DNA of 34,491 nt from Pelagophyceae sp. CCMP2097. Its lineage: Eukaryota; Sar; Pelagophyceae. The notes beneath the pieces are model-generated. The model searched no databases and had not been told where the DNA came from. It saw nothing but the letters and a program-made list of their open reading frames with translations. The position numbers were made by a program, and so were the translations under genes. Below are positions 1 through 9,700 of this stretch, one piece after another (within the stretch, counting starts at the first letter, position 1; the number at the start of each line of letters is the position of its first letter). Location of the stretch: contig MU657203.1 of assembly GCA_026770575.1 (NCBI GenBank), positions 73,838-108,328 on the forward strand, given 5' to 3'.

Positions 1-615
1 CGTGTCCGACACGCAAAATCGACCATGGACACACTGATAAACAGTGTCCGGGTTCGGCGACAGTCGGATCGCCGATTCTCCGATGTGATCGCATGTGTTG
101 CTGCGTATTATCTATGCTTGTAATGTAAGACTACGTGCGTAGGTTTCGAACCGTCAACCCGGAAGCCCTAAGATTCAGAGCCCCGGGAGCAACCGCGTCC
201 CGGGGCTCTCAGATGCGCAGAGACTCGGGAAAGCGGAATTCAGATTGTCCCCGGGAGCTCGCACAATCCTGGTCTCCCGGGAAGGGCAAATCCGCATAAA
301 CACACACCGACCAATGGGCTCCACACGGCCCTTGGGAAGCTCGGGGCGGAGCGCCCGAGACGGGGCAGCCTACGGCCACCAAGAGGTTCCGAGCAGGGCG
401 GCCCTCGGGGCGGTCGGATCGAACGGCCCTGAAATTATACCGGGCCTTAAGTCGGGGCGACAGACATTGTCGAGGACGTGGATGCGTTTGTTTGGCTTTT
501 TCGCGAACTGCTCGATTTTGGCGAGTCTCTGCGGAAGCCTCTTAATTTCGTAGTTAAGCAATTCTAAACCTAAGTGCACAAATTAAAAGTCGATGAAGGC
601 GCCAAGGGCTTGCTC

Positions 616-660
616 TCCAGTTTGGACAGTCGTGATAAGGCGCTGCCTGTCCAAACTGGA
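616..660. repeat. Perfect 14-bp hairpin
   Basis: TCCAGTTTGGACAG (616-629) is followed after 17 nt by its exact reverse complement CTGTCCAAACTGGA (647-660). It can form a stable stem-loop. It is not beside a recognised gene end, so its role is unknown. Confidence 0.8.
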
Positions 661-1215
661 AGGATTTTCCTGGGCTCCTTTAGTGGTTTTTGACTTTTCG
701 CGTTTTGAGTCGTTCCTTCTTCGCGCGCTGGTCTCGTCGGCGCGGGCGTCGGCGCGTGTTTGAGCGTGAGTATGGGCGGTCGCGGAAAGCGGGCGCGGGT
801 GCGTTGGCGTCGGCATGGGCTTTGCCGAGGTTCATACCTTGGGCGCGCTGTAGGCGCGCTTGCTAACACGGCCAGTGTGGTTGTTGTAGCGGTCGTAGGC
901 GCGACGTTGGACCGAACTGAGAACTTCGTCCTTCCATGTGCAATTCCATCAATCTCGGTCATTTTCGTTTACTTTAGAATTTTTGGTTCTGTTGCTGAAG
1001 GGTGGCGCGTTGGGACCGCGCCGACGCGGCGAGTCTGATTTCATCATTCTCGGAGCAGAACACGAATGTTGTGTTTTCAGCGATTACGGTTACATTGAAG
1101 ATTTTTGAATTATTCGCAAAGTTTGCTACAAGGGGGTAAGAATATTCACGTATCGACGCGTGTCGTGGACGAGCGGAGCAGGGTGGGGCAGAGTATGGCG
1201 TCGACGAGCAGTGAT

Positions 1216-1795
1216 AAGGGGGGTTCAACATGAAACGGATTCCACTCAGATACAAATTTCTCGGGCTACAAACGAGGTATGGGGCCACTTTTGGTCGCTG
1301 CGTCGCGGGCTGGTGGCGGCGCGGTCCCCGACGAAGGAAGTTTGTTTACGGGCTCGATCCGCCAACCGTGAAGCCGCTTTCAAGAATAAAACGGTATAAA
1401 ACTTGACACCATTTCCGCGTAATTGCGGATTTGCATGGGCGTTTTAAGTGAAATGGGGCCCATAACTTGCAAAATGGAGCCCATTGCCTAAATTTTGGGC
1501 CAAATCCGGCACCTCCGCAGGTCACTAGGTCGGACTCTGGTGTGGCCAGGGCCCACAGCCGGCCCCAGCGAAGCGGCAGGGAGGTGGAACTCAGACGAAG
1601 ACAACGGAAAACCACCTCAAACCAGCTTTTGGCGACGCTGAAATCGAGATTGCGGGTAGGGTACGCGAAAAAGGGAGAGTTCCACCTCCAGCCCGACACC
1701 TTGGGTCGGGCCGGACATGTCCAGCCACTCAAAGTCTTCTCAAACGTGCTGTGGAGGTGCCAAAATGAGCGGCATTTTCATGTTGAACCCCCCTT
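1216..1795. repeat. 20-bp inverted-repeat pair bounding 580 bp
   Basis: AAGGGGGGTTCAACATGAAA (1216-1235) recurs as its exact reverse complement at 1776-1795. The spacing and orientation resemble terminal inverted repeats of a small non-autonomous element. No convincing target-site duplication flanks the pair, and the interior has no recognisable coding sequence, so it could equally be an inverted duplication of a short repeat. Confidence 0.6.
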
Positions 1796-1986
1796 GTGTG
1801 AGTTCTCGTTTCAGAAGCGCGCCGGCACGGCGAGTCCGAATCACTTACGTGTATTCTGATTGCGATTTATTTATTTTACCTTTTACAGCGATTATGGTCA
1901 TCATACATGGATTTGGATCTTTTGTGTTTCTTGATAGTTCTGGAATTCGGACCGAGCCAAAATTCGATTTAAACGACATGTTTTAG

Positions 1987-2600
1987 GCGATTCTTTTTCG
2001 GCGACATGCTCGGGGGAGCCATATGCTTAGATAGTGGTAGGCTCTTGGCCCCTGCGGGGCCCTATACGACATCTTTTCAGCAATTCCTTTCGGCGACATG
2101 CTCGGGGGAGCTATACAGTGCTTAGATAGTGGTAGGCTCTTGGCCCCTGCGGGGTAAGGATGAACGGTTAAGTCGCTTGGCGCGACTGCAAATGTCGAAT
2201 GCCATTATCGTCGCGAAGTCGAGAATTCCATCGCAAAAGTCGGTGGAAAAGTCGGCCGCAAAAGCCGCAAAAGCCGCAAATGTCGTCGGAATCTCCCTTT
2301 AAGTCCCCTGATGACGGATTAACCCCCGAGTTAAAATTCCGATGCCTTGGTTTGAGGCTCCAGAGCGGTCCAAGTCGGTCGTTTGTCGTCGATCTCGGTG
2401 CAAATGTCGTCGGAAATATCGCCCCCTTGAAACGCTGCAAATGTCAAAAAAGAAAAGATTAATCTAATCCTACCGTTCATCCTTACTGCGGGCCCTATAC
2501 GTCATCTTTCCAGCGATTCTTTTTCGGCGACATGACCGGGTGAGTGCTTAGTTGGTAGGATCCCGGCCCCTGGGGGCCCTATCCACCCCCGAACTTGTCC
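1987..2600 (+). repeat. 93-bp tandem repeat, three copies, interrupted by a MITE
   Basis: Copies begin with GCGATTCTTTTTCGGCGACA at 1987, a variant at 2080, and again at 2513. The first two are 93 bp apart. Each unit continues through CTCGGGGGAGC, a GTGCTTAG/GCTTAG block, GGTAGG and CCCCTGCGGGGCCCTATAC. The MITE-like element at 2154-2486 splits the second copy from the third. The third copy is more diverged. Confidence 0.75.
2154..2486. mobile_element. MITE-like element with perfect 15-bp TIRs
   Basis: The left end GTAAGGATGAACGGT (2154-2168) is repeated as its exact reverse complement at the right end (2472-2486). TGCGGG is found immediately outside both ends (2148-2153 and 2487-2492), consistent with a 6-bp target-site duplication. 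The 333-bp interior contains a short AAAGCCGCAAA-type direct repeat and no convincing protein. The element sits inside the GC-rich junction of a 93-bp tandem repeat, whose uninterrupted copy at about 2050 shows the empty-site sequence apart from one G. This is a typical non-autonomous DNA transposon architecture. The superfamily cannot be assigned from the sequence alone. Confidence 0.8.
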
Positions 2601-2691
2601 TTGCTCCATTTCCTTGAGCGAATGCCCCGCGCTGCTTGCTAGAGTCAGTAATTAGAAACAGTGCCGGTCCCGTTGTTCAAGCCACATTGGG

Positions 2692-4562
2692 ATGAACCGC
2701 GGGCATTTCGACCCGGCGAAGTACTCGGCCGTCGCAGAGCGCGCGGCCGACTTTCTAGGCCAACGCCGGCCACAAGGCGACGCGACGTAGATGACCGGCG
2801 TCTGTGGGATCGCAGCCGGAAGCGGCCACGACCTGATGCCGCAATACGAGCTTTGGATACGCCGCGTAGGTGCCTGGCCTTCGACCCGCGGGGCGTCTAC
2901 CTCGCGTCGGGGTGCGGTGCCGACGTCGTCGCTAGTGTCTCCTATTTGGCCACGAGCGTGCGTCACCGTCGCAGCGCCTTTTCGCGCAGGCACTTTGACG
3001 GCGATGTGCACTTCTGGGACCTGGACCTCCTTGGCGAGGGTTCGCGGTCCGCGGACACGGCTGCAACGCCCGTGCGCGTGGTCACCGCGGCCGCGGCCGC
3101 CATTTGCGGCATATCTTGGTCGCGCGACGGCTCAAAAATTGTCGCGTGCGCTGCGGCGGAAATGCTCTGCATCGACGTCGAAAGCGGCGCATTGCTCTGC
3201 CGACACGAATGCGCCGCGCAGATCAAGTCGTTTGCGCGACGGCGGCGTCGGATGATGATCGCGTGACGGCGAGTTGAGAGCGGCATCGCAGAGGCGAAAC
3301 GGTGGAATGTATGGTGGGAGAGCCGTGCCAATTTCGGAACTTTGGGTCGGATAAGTCCGAGGAGGCCGAATTCAGGCGCTATGCGGCGCCGCGAGCGGCC
3401 AGACAGTCATCGTCGCCCTTGGCCCCGACTGCGACGCCGCGCTCCTGCGCGTCCACGCCGACCGCTTCGAGGCCGTCCCCACGACGGAACCGCTGCGCGC
3501 GAGCGCGGTGCGCCGGGGACCGCATCGTCGAAGGGGCGACGCGTCGAAGGGGCGCGTTTGGCAACAAGGCGCCTTGGCGCGACGCGCCGCGCTTAGGCGG
3601 CGTTTGTGCGCTGCTCGTTTGGCGCGGTGGCGGTGGTGGCGGTGTGCGGCGCGGCGCGCGGCGCGTCGTCGACGGAGTTGAAACGCGTCATGGGGGCCGG
3701 CGTCGTCTCGGACCTCGTCTCCGTCAAGGACGCGACAGTCGAAGCTCTGGGTTCTGCAGCCTCGACGTTGGCGGTGCAGGGCCGGTCCGTCATCCGCCTC
3801 TACAAAGTGGAAGACGGCGCGGTGCGCTTGCTGGCCAAGCTGGTCAACCCCGTCGATTTGTCCGTCTGGCACTCTATTGGTTTCGTCGGCGCGGGCGAGT
3901 GCGTGGCAAAGTCGCGCAATGCACCGCCGGGACTTTCGCATTAGGCGCCTCGTCTCGTGCACGCGCGCGGCCGACGCCTTTGAGGTCTACGTCTGGGAGA
4001 GTGCCAGCGGGTCTTTGATCAAGCGAATCAGCGGTGAAGAAGCCTACGGCAACGGCGGCTGCGGCAGCCTCGACGCGCTCGCCTGCGAACTCGAAGGCAC
4101 GCGCATCGCCACCGCGACCAAGCTCGGCGTGAGGCTGCGCCTGCGGCGGGGCTTTGTTCCATCTGAGATTCCTAGGCGCCGATCCGAATATGGACCGCAA
4201 CTCAAGCGTGGTCCTATCGAGCCTTTGCCCCCGGCTTCGAGGAGCTCCACGCCAACGTGCGTCGGGGCAGGAGCGCGTATACGACCGAGAGTCCAAGGCC
4301 ACTCCTGGTTGAAGAGCGCCCTGACATTATAGAATAGGTTGTATACGTCGAGCGCGAGGACGAGTTCGACTCCGTCGTGCTCAACGACGAACGCGGCGGC
4401 GGCGGAACCGAATCGATCCCAAGCGGCGCCGCCGAGGCCGAGGCCGTCGACGTCCTTCGGCCGCACTCCCTCGACGAATTCGACGCCGACGACCGCAGCC
4501 CCTCTTTTGCGCGCGCCTCCATCGCCGTTGTACCCGCACGCAACTGGCCCTCGTCGTCATAA
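2692..4562 (+). CDS. RBBP5: RBBP5/Swd1 homologue (COMPASS/MLL WD40 subunit), multi-exon
   Basis: This is a WD40 beta-propeller subunit of the nuclear COMPASS/MLL complex that methylates histone H3K4. Reconstructed exons are 2692-2786, 2870-2911, 2990-~3252, ~3376-3507, 3597-3910, 3945-4128, 4176-4256 and 4338-4562 (TAA), giving about 445 aa. The usual length is 426 in yeast Swd1 and about 538 in human. Family landmarks appear in order: MNRGHFDP start, FDPRGVYLASG, DGDVHFWDLD, ISWSRDGSKIV, FEVYVWESASGSLIK, IRIWTATQAW and FAPGFEEL. The last exon carries YVEREDEFDS, matching the ASH2L-binding acidic segment, and EAVDV, matching the WDR5-binding VDV motif. Introns are 34-89 nt where both ends could be fixed, and those junctions are in phase. 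The exon 3 end and exon 4 start are uncertain. Start chosen as the first ATG giving the family N-terminus in phase with the first intron. Confidence 0.9.
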
Positions 4563-4689
4563 ACGATCGCCGACAAAGGCAATGGCTTGCAGCGGCGCGA
4601 GGCCGCCTTCGTACGGCGCCGTCTGCGGCGTTTGCGCCGTTGCGCCCGCGCTTGTTACGCCGGCGAAGACGAGCGCGACGCGGCGGTGG

Positions 4690-5050
4690 CGCGATGGCAT
4701 GGTTGCAGAGGGAGAGCAGTCGAGTGGCAGGCAGCCGAGTGACCGTCCAAGGGACTCTCGAGGGGCCGCCAAAGGAACTGTCCAAAGGAACCGTCCAGGG
4801 GTCCGCCCAAGCGACCGTCCGAGAGACCATTCGAGAGACCGTCCGAGGCGGAAGCAGAGACGGGTTCGCCCGAAACCCGCGGGTCGGGTTTGCCGGGTTT
4901 GCGCGTTCTGGCCGACCCGTCTTTGAGCGGGTCTGGCCGTGGCCCGAACCCGAACCCGACCCTTCGAAGACGGGTTTGGTCGCTTGATAAACCCGTGACC
5001 CGAGGGTGCGGCACAAATTGAAAACCCGACCCGACCCGAAGACACCACCC
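4690..5050 (-). repeat. Composite dispersed repeat, copy 1 (inverted)
   Basis: In reverse orientation this carries the two blocks seen in many places in the window. One is a block rich in GGGTCGGGTT, AACCCGAACCCG and GACCCGCGGG (about 4855-5045). The other is a 12-nt-periodic block of GGACGGTC-type units (about 4690-4855). The copy begins shortly after the RBBP5 stop codon, so it may form part of that gene's 3' flank. Long open frames here, on both strands, are products of the repeat. Confidence 0.75.
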
Positions 5051-5982
5051 CTACTCTTGATACAAGTTGTGGAGTGGTACCCTTCTGAAAACACTTTACG
5101 GGCCGATTGCAGTATCCGCTCGAAGTTCCCCAAGGTAAATTGTAGCAAGGGAGTGTAGCGTTTTTCAATACCTCTTGCCCCGACCTTCTTGCGCAAACGC
5201 ACGGGAGGGTTCCCAGCGACCCGCGCGGGGACGTGCGATAAGCTTTCCAAAGTGCAAACTATTGACAAAAACTACTGAAAACCCGTTAATCGCTTAAAAA
5301 CAAAAAATTACACGCGCCCCTGAGTAGACGCCCTTGAGTAGGCGCCCTTCAGAGGGCGTACCCCCTACGGGGGCCCCTGTGTGTATGCGCCGCAACGAGA
5401 CGGTCGCGCGCGGTCTCTTTCAAGCCCTCTCCCCGCGCGGGACAGGATGCCAGGACCCTGTGAACCCGCCCGCGACCGTCGAACGACGGCTCTGACGGCA
5501 AACGAGCGCGAACCGCGGCACCGCGCTCTCTTGTGCAAATCTAGATGGCGCCCGACGGGCCAACGGCGGGCGATGCCACGGAACCGCTTAAATAGATCGA
5601 AAGAGGAGGCCGAGACGCGTGGGCCCACCGCTTCAAATGGCCGCCGGGAGGACCGCGGGGCCCGGCGTTCACGCCTCACTCTCAGAGTGCGGGGTATTTC
5701 CCGTTCCCGGTTCGCGATTTCAGAAGGGCTATAGACGCCAAGTGCGCACGTGCAAGTGATGCCAAACAGGAAAAAGAGGAATGGGTCGAGAGCCGAGCGC
5801 CATGCCGCGCGCGCCTCCTTGACGAAGCCGCGGCAACGCCCGGCGGGCCTGCGCGAGCAGGGCCCCCCGTTTTTTTTTCCGGGCCCGAGTGGCCCAAACC
5901 GCTTTCGCTAAAAAGGACCTCGCACCCGCGTCCCGGCGATAGATCCATCTCCCGCGCCACGCGCCGCGCGCCCCCCGCTTCG
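5051..5982. other. Intergenic region upstream of NOL6
   Basis: No recognisable gene. A small tandem pair (GAGTAGACGCCCTT and GAGTAGGCGCCCTT) occurs near 5319-5348, followed by a CCCCCTACGGGGG palindrome near 5360. The right part should contain the NOL6 promoter and 5' UTR. An additional short 5' coding exon cannot be excluded, because the predicted protein starts later than animal NOL6. Confidence 0.5.
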
Positions 5983-6726
5983 ATGGAGCCGCAGCTGGCG
6001 GTGCGCTACGACGACGCTTCGGCGAAGAGGCTGGAGGCCTTTGCGAAGAGTATTCGAGCGGCTCTACTTACAGTATCGACGACGGATGCTGCCGATTCGG
6101 AACTCTCATTACTCAAGGAACGCCTCATCATCGCCCGGCCGGCCAAGTTCGCCGCCGTGCGCCTCTCCGGGGAGTTGAAGCCGGCGGAGGTTAAAGTTGT
6201 GGGGAGTTGGTTGGTTCGGAGTTGTCTTGCGGAGCGCACGTGTCTCGATTTAGCCGTGACCATGCCCACCGGCCTCATCGTGGACCGCGACATCCTCGAC
6301 GGCCGCTACTGGGAGAAGCGGGCCGCGTACGGGGCCGCGCTGGGGGCCGCGCTGAAGCGGGGCGGCTTTAGCTGTTCGTGGGGGGATCTCGACAACGACG
6401 TTCGGATACCCGCGTCCGGCCAAACGCCCCGGTGGCCCAGACGCGTCCCGTAGAGAGGACCCTGTACGCTTCTCCGCGGAGAGGACGTACGCGCTTCTCC
6501 GCAGAAAGAAGGCGTCGCGCATTGGAGGAAGTGCCCTTTTGCGGGGCCTTTGATGAAGACGGGGTTGATTGTACGGCGTTTCCAGGCACGACGGCCGGTT
6601 CTGGTCGTGCGCGGCGCTTCGGGCGAGTGCGTGCGCGTGCTGCCGACGGCCGCGCAGGCGACTTTCAAGGGCGTGGCGCACAAATTAAACCCCTCAGCGA
6701 ATAACGTCCGCGGGCCACAAGGCGAG
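5983..6726 (+). CDS. NOL6: NOL6 exons 1-2 (Nrap domain 1)
   Basis: Exon 1 (5983-6399) encodes SAKRLEAFAKSIRAALL, then LKPAEVKVVGSWLVRSCL, LDLAVTMPTGLIVDRDIL and RYWEKRAAY. This is the conserved nucleotidyltransferase-fold opening of Nrap proteins. Exon 2 (6586-6726) encodes VLVVRGASGECVRVLPTA and KLNPSANNVRG, matching the family motif K-N-N-V-R. The 186-nt intron uses donor gttcgg at 6400 and acceptor tttccag. A second in-phase donor exists about 50 nt downstream. Exon 2 ends at the strong donor GAG/gtgcgt. Confidence 0.88.
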
Positions 6727-9700
6727 GTGCGTCGGCGGCGTCTTGGGAAACTGCTCGGGTTGTGGGAGAGGCGAAGTTGGTTCGGGAGAGGGCAACTCTG
6801 TCGACGACGGAGACTCTTGGAGGGCCTGTCGAGGGCCCTTTGCACGGGAACCTCTGGAACTCTTGCCAGTGGGACCCCGTCAGAGGGCCCTCGTCTGATA
6901 TCTCTTCCACGGGCCGTACCAAAGACCGTCTCGCGGGGCCCTTGTCACAGGGACCTCGTCGACGGGGACCTCGTCGCAGGAAACGTGTAACTTTGACATG
7001 GGCTTGTCACACGGCTTCCCACGGTGGTCAAAGGATCTTGTCTCAGAGGGGCCTTTGCACAAGGCACCCTCAAGACGCGGACCTCTGGAACTCTTGCCAG
7101 AGGGGCGAGTCAGAGGGGCCCTGTGAGAGAGACCTTGTCGCAGGCTCTTGTCAAGAAGGACCCCGTCGCAGGGCCCGGTCACGGGCTCTTGTCCCCCGTC
7201 ACGGGGCCCTCTGGAACTCTTGCCAGGGGGGCCGACTCAGAGGGACCTCGCCACTGGGACCTTGCCCAAGGGCCCTTGTCAGAGGGATCTGAAGAGGAAC
7301 TTTCAGAGGGACACAATGTCGCGGGACCTCGCCAGAGGGACCTTTTTCCGACGGCGACTGAGTGAAGTGGGTGCTCATCACTTTCGCAACGGCGGCGTCC
7401 TCAAAGGGCCCTCGTCGCGGGGTCACCTGAATCGCGGGACACGGTCTCAAAGGGCCCTTTTCAAAATCTAAAATTCGCGGTCCTTTTCTCGGGCTCTTTT
7501 CGAGGGACCTTCTTCGCGCGTCCCCGCGGGCGATTCGCGCTCTTCAGGTGTCGCAGGCGACGCCTGGGTACAACAACGCGCTGCTGGCGGAGTGCTCCTG
7601 CGCTGGCCGGCACGTGTCCATGCTCCACGCGGCCGTTTCGACTTGTGCCATCGTCGCCGACGCCATCGTCTACGCAAAGGCGTGGCTGGCACACGAGCAC
7701 CGCAGATTCGACGGCGTGGGCGGTTTTGTGGCGTCGATGCTCATTCTGCGTTTGGCGCGCCTGCGGACGTTTGCTTCGTCGACCGAACTTTTTGAAGCTT
7801 TTCTACGAGACCTCGTCGACTGGTGCGCCGTCGACGGAGCGCAGGGCGAATCGTCATCCGAAACTCGCTAGGACGGCCCCTCGCGAATTGCCCCTCGTCG
7901 GCGACGAGTCCAACGACGTCTTCGGCGCCGCCGGCGCGGCATGGAGCTTGGAAGCGTACGCAAAGGCCGCCGACGTCGTGCTCCTCGACGTCGGCGCGAG
8001 GGTCAACGTCGCCGCGCGAGTCTCGACCGCCGCTCTGCTTGAAGTCCAGGCCCGCGCCTCTGCCTCGCTCGCGGCGCTGCGAAGGCTCGGCATCGGGGCC
8101 GTGGTCCACGCCATGTCCAAAGCAGCGCCCGGGTGCATTGCGCCATTCGGAAGATCAAGTGTCGGGGCAACGAAAAGTCAAAGGTCGGCAAACCCAAAGT
8201 TGGAACCTTTGACAGAGGCGCCGACAAGAAGGGGACCTCGCAAGAGACGTCTCGTCACTGGACCCTCGTCCTGGGCCCTCGTCGCGGGGGCCTCGGCCTC
8301 ACGGGGTTCGTCTCGCGGGGGACGGGGCTCTCGCGACGTGTCAAACTTTGCCACGCGGATCTTGGTACGGCCCTTTGCACAAAGAGACCTTTGCAGGGGA
8401 AGCGTCTCACGGGGGACCTGTCGTGACGGCGACGTTGTCACGGGGACGACGTTGCTGGGTGCCTTTTTCGGGGACGAATCACTTTCGGGACATTGCCACG
8501 GGGACGTTGTCGCGGGGAGTCAGAGGGGTGTCGTCGCATCTTGCTTGTCAGACGGGACCTTGCACGGGGACCTCGTCGCAGGACGTTTTCACGGGGACAC
8601 AAAAACCGTGCCCTGGGATACTGTTTCTATTTACTGACTATAGCAAGCAGCGGGGCATTCGCATGGGAAACTGGCGACCTTGCGCAAACACCTCGCAGCG
8701 ACGTCGCCTCACAGGGCCCGATTCAAATGACCTTGCCAGCGGGCCCTCGACTCTGCGGTATCCACAGGGACCGTGCCACGGGGACCTCGACTCTGACCTT
8801 GGCGGGGAGCTTTTGTATCGGGGACCGTGCATCGCGAAACTTGCCACGGCGGTCGTCGCAGCGATCTTGCCAGACGCCACGGGACCCCGTCAAAGAGGGC
8901 CCCGTCAAAGAGGAGCCTGCGTCAAAGGGGTTGTGTCGAACCGAACCTCTGACCGAATCACAAGACCTCTTTGTAGAACCATGTCGGCCCCGTCAAAGAG
9001 GGCCCCGTCGAATGGACCCCGTCGCGGAATACGTTGGACCTTGCCACACCGACCCCTGTCGCGGGGGCCTTGCGACCTCGGTCCCGTCTGACGTCCCGCG
9101 GGCCCTTTGAAGAGGTCGTGTTGAGAGGTTCCAAGGTCCATCTGACAGGGTCCCTCTGGCAAGAGAGTTTTCCGTGGCACGGGCCCCTGGGTTGGTGTCA
9201 CGGTCGCTGTAACAAGGAACCCCCAAGTTGCCCAAGGTCCACCAAGGCCCTCTTTGACCATGTCTCTTTGACAAAGTGAAACGAAGACGTCGCGAGGCCT
9301 TTTTGACCATGTCTCTTTGACAAGGCGACGACGCCTCCTGTGACGGCATCCCGACGGGAAGGCGCGACGAGGGCCGTGTGATGCGGCACCCCGTGACGAC
9401 TTCACCAAGAGGCACCCCGTGGCGACCCCAAGAACAGAGGTCCTGCCGAGGTCGCTGCGACGAGGTCCCCGTGACACGGTCCCTGGCAAGAACCCCGCGG
9501 CACGGGCCTTGGTCCTTTTAGGGTTCTCTCAGACGAGGCCCTGTTTCACGTGCCGAGGGCCCTGCGACAAGGCTCAGGTCACAAAGGTGCCTCCGGCGGC
9601 TCTTCATTTGGGCCCCTGGCAAGGTGCCCCTCACTCTGACCTTTCATGGGGCCATTTGCCGAGCTCCCGCAAGCTCCCGCAAGGGGGACCTGTCTCAGAG

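Larger units (their letters stand above)
1..2640. other. Gene-free region upstream of RBBP5
   Basis: No convincing coding sequence is visible on either strand. Open frames here lack recognisable domains and have skewed composition. The stretch holds a short perfect hairpin, a 20-bp inverted-repeat pair, a 93-bp tandem repeat and a MITE-like insertion, each listed separately. Two AT-richer patches (about 1020-1110 and 1825-1985) share a short motif with an AT-rich island inside a NOL6 intron near 12592. The RBBP5 promoter presumably lies at the right end, but no TATA-like box or other element could be assigned. Confidence 0.6.

Noticed and set aside
3302..4018. 238-residue arginine-rich frame overlapping RBBP5
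   Set aside because: It is a shadow frame. The RBBP5 exons in other frames carry the conserved family motifs.
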